Positions 49,324 to 53,267 of a stretch of 53,267 nucleotides of DNA are shown here, piece after piece. The stretch spans positions 1 through 53,267 of the forward strand of contig JAEYXX010000009.1 in NCBI GenBank assembly GCA_023431055.1, written 5' to 3'. The stretch's first letter is position 1. Each line of letters opens with the position of its first letter. The translations under genes were made by a program, and so were the position numbers. The DNA is from Pseudomonadota bacterium. GTDB taxonomy: Bacteria > Pseudomonadota > Gammaproteobacteria > Pseudomonadales > Pseudomonadaceae. Below the pieces are notes generated by a model. It saw only the letters and a program-made list of their open reading frames with translations, had not been told where the DNA came from and did not search any database.

Positions 49324-49571
49324 AACAAGAACTCAAGCAATTGCTGATCCGTGAGTGCGACAAGGAAGACGACATCGACTGGCAGAGCATCAGCGATGAC
49401 GAACCATTGTTCGGTCAGCAAAGCCGTATCGCCATGGACAGCCTCGATGCCCTGCAGGTCTCGCTGGCCCTTCAGCAACGCTATGGCGTGCGCATCGAAG
49501 GGGCAAAGGATGGCCGGCGCATTCTCAACAGCATTGCCAGTATCGCGGCCTTCATCAGGCAGAAAAAGTGA
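49305..49571 (+). CDS. Acyl carrier protein of the second set
   Basis: This 88-residue ACP has the phosphopantetheine serine S46 in IAMDSLDALQ. The region LALQQRYGVRIEGAKDGRRIL followed by IASIAAF parallels LAIQKRFGIKIDAEAKDTRKH and VASLAAF of apeE, so it is a diverged paralogue. It overlaps the permease gene (19 bp) and the KS gene (4 bp). Confidence 0.9.
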   Translation: MDDTLLEQELKQLLIRECDKEDDIDWQSISDDEPLFGQQSRIAMDSLDALQVSLALQQRYGVRIEGAKDGRRILNSIASIAAFIRQKK

Positions 49572-50677
49572 TTCCCATCTATCTCCAGCGTGGCGCCCTG
49601 CACAGCGCCCTGGGCGCCGACCTGCATGCCGCCAGCGCGGCCCTGCAAGACGGCCGCCTGCCTGTGCCCGGCTCGTTCATGCTGCACGAGCTGCATCAGC
49701 CGCGTCCCTACCTCGCCGTAAGCCGCAGCGGCGAGAGCCGCCAGCAGCGCTGCGACCGTCTACTCGGTGAAACCCTGGGCGAACAGCCAGGTGCGCTGGA
49801 TGACTGCCTGTTGATCATCGCCAGCACCAGCCTGGATATCGACGACCTCGAACAGCTGATCGCCGCAGAGGGCGGCTTTCGCCCAGAACATTCGACCTCA
49901 CTCGACCTGCTGGCCGAAGACCTGCGTCAGCGCTGGGGCTTCGCCGATGCCTTCACCCTCAATACCGCCTGCACCAGCGCGGCCAACGGCCTGCTGTATG
50001 GCGCACGGATGCTCGCCGCAGACCTATACGAACGTGTGCTGGTACTGGCCTTCGAAACACCCAGCGCCATCGCCCAACAAGGCTTCGGCGCCCTCGACCT
50101 GACCAGCCCCAGCGGCGCCTACCGCCCCTTCCATCCCGAGCGCGACGGCCTGATTCTCGGTGAGGCCTATGCCGCCACGCTGCTTTCACGCGAGCCCGGC
50201 AAAGACCCTCTGGCAAAGCTACTCGGCGGCTTCAGCGCCTGTGACACCAGCAACCTGACCACCACCCGCGAAGACGGCAGCCATATCGACTGGGTCATGC
50301 GCGAGGCCCTGAGCAGCGCTGGCGTCGACGCCGGGCAGATCGGCCTGGTGAAACTGCACGGCACCGCCACCGGTGCCAACGACCGCGCCGAGAGCAATGG
50401 CGTGCGCCTGCTGTTCGGCGACGCGTTGCCGCCACTGTGCGTGCTCAAGCCTTGGCTAGGCCATACGCTGGGCGCCTGTGGCCTCAGTGAAACCCTGCTG
50501 CTGGTGGAAAACCTCACCCGCCTGCCAGGCCTGGACTATGCCGCCGAAGCTCTGCTGCCACTAAGTGCACAGCCAACCAGCATCGCAGCGGACAGCCTGC
50601 TGCTGGCCAACTTCTTCGGCTTCGGTGGTAACAATGCCAGCCTGATACTGCAGCGCTGCACGGGAGCCCAAGCATGA
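49568..50677 (+). CDS. Beta-ketoacyl synthase of the second set
   Basis: This 369-residue ketosynthase starts at GTG 49568 (MIPIYLQRGALHSALG). The active site is intact: C135 in NTACTSAANG, H264 in KLHGTATGAND, K294 and H299 in KPWLGHTLGACG. It is related to apeO but clearly diverged and about 30 residues shorter. The following cysteine-less half-KS suggests a second KS-CLF heterodimer. Overlaps of 4 bp on both sides. Confidence 0.9.
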   Translation: MIPIYLQRGALHSALGADLHAASAALQDGRLPVPGSFMLHELHQPRPYLAVSRSGESRQQRCDRLLGETLGEQPGALDDCLLIIASTSLDIDDLEQLIAAEGGFRPEHSTSLDLLAEDLRQRWGFADAFTLNTACTSAANGLLYGARMLAADLYERVLVLAFETPSAIAQQGFGALDLTSPSGAYRPFHPERDGLILGEAYAATLLSREPGKDPLAKLLGGFSACDTSNLTTTREDGSHIDWVMREALSSAGVDAGQIGLVKLHGTATGANDRAESNGVRLLFGDALPPLCVLKPWLGHTLGACGLSETLLLVENLTRLPGLDYAAEALLPLSAQPTSIAADSLLLANFFGFGGNNASLILQRCTGAQA

Positions 50678-51228
50678 AGCCGGTCATCGCCGCCTGCAGC
50701 GTTCGTGGAGAAGCGAGCTGCTCCGACAAGGATCTCAAGGCCGCTCTAGGCCAATGGCTGGCCGCGCCGCCACGGCGCATCGACCGCATGATCCTGCAGG
50801 CACTGCTGTGCAGCGCGCCTCTCAAGGCGCAGGTACGTAGCGACTGCGGCCTCTATCTGGCCTCGCGCCACCCGGCGCGCGCCACCATGGGTGCGCTGCT
50901 CGATGCGGTGTGCGTGCATCAGCGCCAGCCCAAGCCCTTTGAGTTCGTCAACAGCGTCAGCAACGCGGCGGGCTTCCATGTCGCCTCGCAGTTGGGGCTG
51001 GAAGGGCCGAACCTGTTTATCGGCGCCGGGGCCAACATGTGGAAACAGCTACAGATGCTGGCCGCCCTGGATCTGGCCGATGGCACCATCAGCCAGGCGT
51101 TGCTGGTGGTAATCGACGAGAACGGCGATTTTCAGGCGCAGGCGGTGTTGGTCGAGGCCCCCACGAAGGCACAGGACTTTGCCGAGCTGACAGCGAACAT
51201 CGAAGTCCTGCACCTACAGGCTTGTTGA
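50674..51228 (+). CDS. Half-size ketosynthase-like protein, CLF candidate of the second set
   Basis: This 184-residue protein resembles the N-terminal half of a ketosynthase: FEFVNSVSNAAGFHVASQLG precedes GPNLFIGAGANMWKQLQMLA. The position of the active cysteine is Gly/Ala (IGAGANM), so it cannot condense. Its size and organisation parallel apeC (26230-26946). It ends the plus-strand set; the REP pair at 51236 follows. Confidence 0.85.
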   Translation: MKPVIAACSVRGEASCSDKDLKAALGQWLAAPPRRIDRMILQALLCSAPLKAQVRSDCGLYLASRHPARATMGALLDAVCVHQRQPKPFEFVNSVSNAAGFHVASQLGLEGPNLFIGAGANMWKQLQMLAALDLADGTISQALLVVIDENGDFQAQAVLVEAPTKAQDFAELTANIEVLHLQAC

Positions 51229-51235
51229 TGACATT

Positions 51236-51293
51236 GGTGGGCTAAAGCCCACCCTACATCAAGCGAACACCGTAGAGGGGCTTCAGCCCACCG
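51236..51293. repeat. Inverted REP-like palindrome between convergent operons
   Basis: GGTGGGCTAAAGCCCACCCTAC (51236-51257) and the inverted partner GTAGAGGGGCTTCAGCCCAC(C) (about 51272-51293) match in most positions. Each unit is a small hairpin. It lies 7 bp after the half-KS gene and just before the minus-strand BtrH-like gene ends, so it may separate the two transcripts. Confidence 0.8.
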
Positions 51294-51301
51294 CACCTGC
51301 C

Positions 51302-52303
51302 TCACCCCTTGCGCTTGGCCCAGGCGCCCAGCTCTTTCATCAGTACCCGCTCCTGCCCGGCGATACCGCGGAGCATCTCGGCAATCGGCCGGAAGTCCGG
51401 CGTCTCACCCTTACTGCGGCTGGCACGCACGCAGGCCGAGGCGAACTGGCGCCAATCATCGCCCACCGCGGTGAGCCGCACCGAAGCCTCCTGCAGGCTG
51501 GCATCGCCGATCTTCTCGCCGGCCTCCTGCAGGAAGCTGGCGTACATGAAGCGAAAACCCGCACCGCCGGTGCCGATCTCCTCCTGCATGCGCACGATAT
51601 GGGTCAGGTACAGGCGGTTGTACTTGGCCTGCGCCGGGTCGAGCGCCTCGACGCATTTGGCCAGGTGCCGGATGCCGCGAATGCCGATCCACGGCAGCGG
51701 CATGCCGTCGAGGATGCGCGAGGTGGACAGCACGCTCTGGCGAATCAGCCGCTCCCAGTCCTGCTCCGGCGACACGTCGTCGAGGTAGTACATCAGGCCC
51801 TTGGCCGCCAGCGCGCCCTTTGCGAAACGCGCCTTCTGCAGGTCGGCACTGGCACAACGCACCGGCTCCTCGAACACCGGGTCGCTGAGCAGGTACTCGT
51901 CGCCCTCGCGGCCATAGGCCAGCAGGTTGTGCGCATTGAAGTGAAAACGCATCTCCGGCGGGAAGTACGGCAGCCAGAACACCGAACTCTGCAACCCTGC
52001 CAGGCGCCCGCTATCCAGCGCCGCATCCAGTGCCGTACGGCCCTGCTCGGGGTTGGAAAAGGTACGGCTGGTCAGGCGTACGCCCAGGCGTTTGCTCAGC
52101 GTCTTGATCAGGTGGCGCGGCGGCATGCGATAGGCAATCAGCGGCATGCCGCCGATCTTGACGATCGGCAGGTAGGCGAAGGCCAGACCAGACGCCAGGC
52201 CGAAGGCCATCGGCTCGCTCATCGGCAAACCGGCATGGGTGAGCAGACTGGCCATGACGCCACTTTCGCAGTGGGCGCTCTGGCGGTGCTGGAACGCGGT
52301 CAT
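51302..52303 (-). CDS. BtrH-like ACP:acceptor acyltransferase candidate
   Basis: This 333-residue protein starts at MTAFQHRQSAHCESGVMASL (ATG at 52303, overlapping the stop of the upstream gene). The N-terminal BtrH_N/C39-like domain shows a possible triad: C12 in HCESG, H125 in FNAHNLLAYG and D141 in LSDPVF. In butirosin synthesis BtrH moves an acyl group from an ACP to an amino sugar, forming an amide. A C-terminal helical part (about 170-333) is not recognised. With KAS III, ACP and KS-CLF nearby, offloading of an acyl chain from an ACP to an amine or hydroxyl is the most natural role; it could instead be a peptidase. Confidence 0.8.
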   Translation of the reverse strand: MTAFQHRQSAHCESGVMASLLTHAGLPMSEPMAFGLASGLAFAYLPIVKIGGMPLIAYRMPPRHLIKTLSKRLGVRLTSRTFSNPEQGRTALDAALDSGRLAGLQSSVFWLPYFPPEMRFHFNAHNLLAYGREGDEYLLSDPVFEEPVRCASADLQKARFAKGALAAKGLMYYLDDVSPEQDWERLIRQSVLSTSRILDGMPLPWIGIRGIRHLAKCVEALDPAQAKYNRLYLTHIVRMQEEIGTGGAGFRFMYASFLQEAGEKIGDASLQEASVRLTAVGDDWRQFASACVRASRSKGETPDFRPIAEMLRGIAGQERVLMKELGAWAKRKG

Positions 52304-52707
52304 GGCAGCTCTCTCTGGTAGCGACGCAACTCGTCGACGGTGAGGCCGAAGGCTTCGGCGTAGCGCGCCAGCACGGAGACGCTCAGGCGGCGATAGATTT
52401 CCGGGCGAAAGTGCCGGCGCACCCGCCACTGCCACAGACCGGTGATCTGCGCCAGAGCTGGTTCGTCCATGCGGTAGCGGTACATCAGGCATTTCAGTGG
52501 CGACAGCTCACCACGTCGCCACTGCTCCAGGGCCTCGGCTTCCTGCGCCTCCAGCTCGGCGACGGCCAGTTGCGTGGCGTAGGATTCGGGATCCCAGCCG
52601 ACGCTCTGCGCACCCTGGTAATGCCCGCTGTCGTCGACCGCGTAAAGCAGCTTGCTGTGCCCGCCATAGGCGGAGCCAGGATCCTGCGGAACTTCGTCAA
52701 GCTTCAT
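52300..52707 (-). CDS. Small HTH-like protein of unknown function
   Basis: This 135-residue protein starts at ATG 52707 (MKLDEVPQDPGSAYGGHSK). A TTG two codons upstream is less likely. The C-terminal half (LAQITGLWQWRVRRHF, then LARYAEAFGLTVDELRRY) resembles a lambda-repressor-type HTH with a weakly kept second helix. It could be a regulator or a scaffold. It sits between the KAS III and BtrH-like genes, overlapping both (11 and 4 bp). No clear family is recognised. Confidence 0.7.
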   Translation of the reverse strand: MKLDEVPQDPGSAYGGHSKLLYAVDDSGHYQGAQSVGWDPESYATQLAVAELEAQEAEALEQWRRGELSPLKCLMYRYRMDEPALAQITGLWQWRVRRHFRPEIYRRLSVSVLARYAEAFGLTVDELRRYQRELP

Positions 52708-53267
52708 CGCCAACCACCGTCAGGTGCATGAACGCACTGGAAAAGCGCCCGCTTTCGGGCACGTAGCAGAGCAGCTTCTGGCCACTGCGCAGGCGCCCAC
52801 CGTTGAACAGCTCTTCGAGGATGATGAAGATCGACGCCGCGCCGGTGTTGCCCTTGCTGGTCAGGTTGGTGAACCAGCGCTCCATCGGAATCGGCAGGTC
52901 GACATTGGCCAGGCCCACGGCCAGCGGCTCGCGGAAGAACTCCGAGGAGTAGTGCGGCAGGAACCAATCGATGTCCGCCACGCGCAACTCGCGGCGCGCC
53001 ATGATCCGGCGCAGCGCCTCTTCCACGGTGTATTTGACGATGTTCTCGTTGAGCAGTTTGACGTTCTGCTTGATCGCCATCACCGACTGCTTCGCGCGGT
53101 CGTCGGCGTCATAACTGCTCCAGCCACGCAGGGTATCGTCCTGCATGTCGGCACCGGCATACATGCAGGGCGGCATCTGGTCGGCGAAAGAGTAGATGTC
53201 CAGCCAGTCGATGCGCAGGCTCAGGCCGCTCTGATTCGGGCGATCCTGCAGCAGCACGGCGCCGGCG
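52697..53267 (-). CDS. Beta-ketoacyl-ACP synthase III-like, 5' end outside window
   Basis: The frame is open to the window edge; the visible 189 residues are the C-terminal half of a KAS III fold. Active-site His is in DWFLPHYSSEFF and Asn in TSKGNTGAASIF; the cysteine half is missing here. The C-terminus LLCYVPESGRFSSAFMHLTVVG is typical of starter-type KAS III relatives in secondary metabolism. A GTG at 53257 is not the true start, since the KAS III core is incomplete. Confidence 0.88.
   Translation of the reverse strand, partial: AGAVLLQDRPNQSGLSLRIDWLDIYSFADQMPPCMYAGADMQDDTLRGWSSYDADDRAKQSVMAIKQNVKLLNENIVKYTVEEALRRIMARRELRVADIDWFLPHYSSEFFREPLAVGLANVDLPIPMERWFTNLTSKGNTGAASIFIILEELFNGGRLRSGQKLLCYVPESGRFSSAFMHLTVVGDEA

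Overview
The window looks like a GC-rich Pseudomonas chromosome. The order aceE-aceF, a DipA-type c-di-GMP phosphodiesterase, msrA, acyl-CoA dehydrogenase, a CvrA/NhaP2-type antiporter, MscK, SelO, MetY and an orphan ParA matches the region I remember as PA5015-PA5028 in P. aeruginosa. PAO1 has no aryl polyene cluster at this point. A relative of the mendocina/oleovorans (Ectopseudomonas) group seems likely, but that is inference.

Bases 1-25982 are mostly housekeeping and signalling genes: the pyruvate dehydrogenase E1/E2 genes, c-di-GMP enzymes (DipA, an HD-GYP protein), oxidative repair (MsrA, TrxC), rRNA methylation (RlmJ), a nitronate monooxygenase, an acyl-CoA dehydrogenase, cation/proton antiport, a large mechanosensitive channel, SelO, an SLC13-type permease beside MetY, a universal stress protein and a ParA ATPase.

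Bases 26230-44603 hold a complete aryl polyene (APE) pathway as one tightly overlapping operon: chain-length factor, acyltransferase, two ACPs, membrane protein, AMP-ligase fused to a dehydratase, glycosyltransferase, LpxL-like acyltransferase, aromatic ammonia-lyase, thioesterase, LolA-like carrier, MMPL exporter, antiporter-like membrane protein, flavin-dependent halogenase-like enzyme, methyltransferase, lipoprotein, ketosynthase, dehydratase, ketoreductase and a second ketosynthase. The lyase should supply a cinnamate/coumarate-type starter. ApeH/ACP/KS-CLF/KR/DH would build the polyene, and LolA/MMPL would move the lipid-linked product to the outer membrane. The halogenase-like enzyme hints at a xanthomonadin-like halogenated product. 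Three small secreted or lipoprotein genes follow (44627-46218).

Bases 46855-53267 contain a second, smaller thiotemplate set. On the plus strand are a hot-dog protein, an ABC-2 exporter, an ACP, a ketosynthase and a half-size KS with no active-site cysteine. Facing it on the minus strand is an operon with a KAS III (cut by the window edge), a small HTH-like protein and a BtrH-like Cys-His-Asp acyltransferase/peptidase-fold protein. I do not recognise a described product for this set, and it is the strongest candidate for an undescribed system here.

A second theme is palindromic mobile repeats. A MITE-like family with terminal inverted repeats occurs at 23061-23249, 39584-39740 and, diverged, about 14471-14639. 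One copy lies in frame inside the APE ligase gene (29405-29546). A REP pair lies inside the signal-peptide region of the LolA-like gene (34259-34325).
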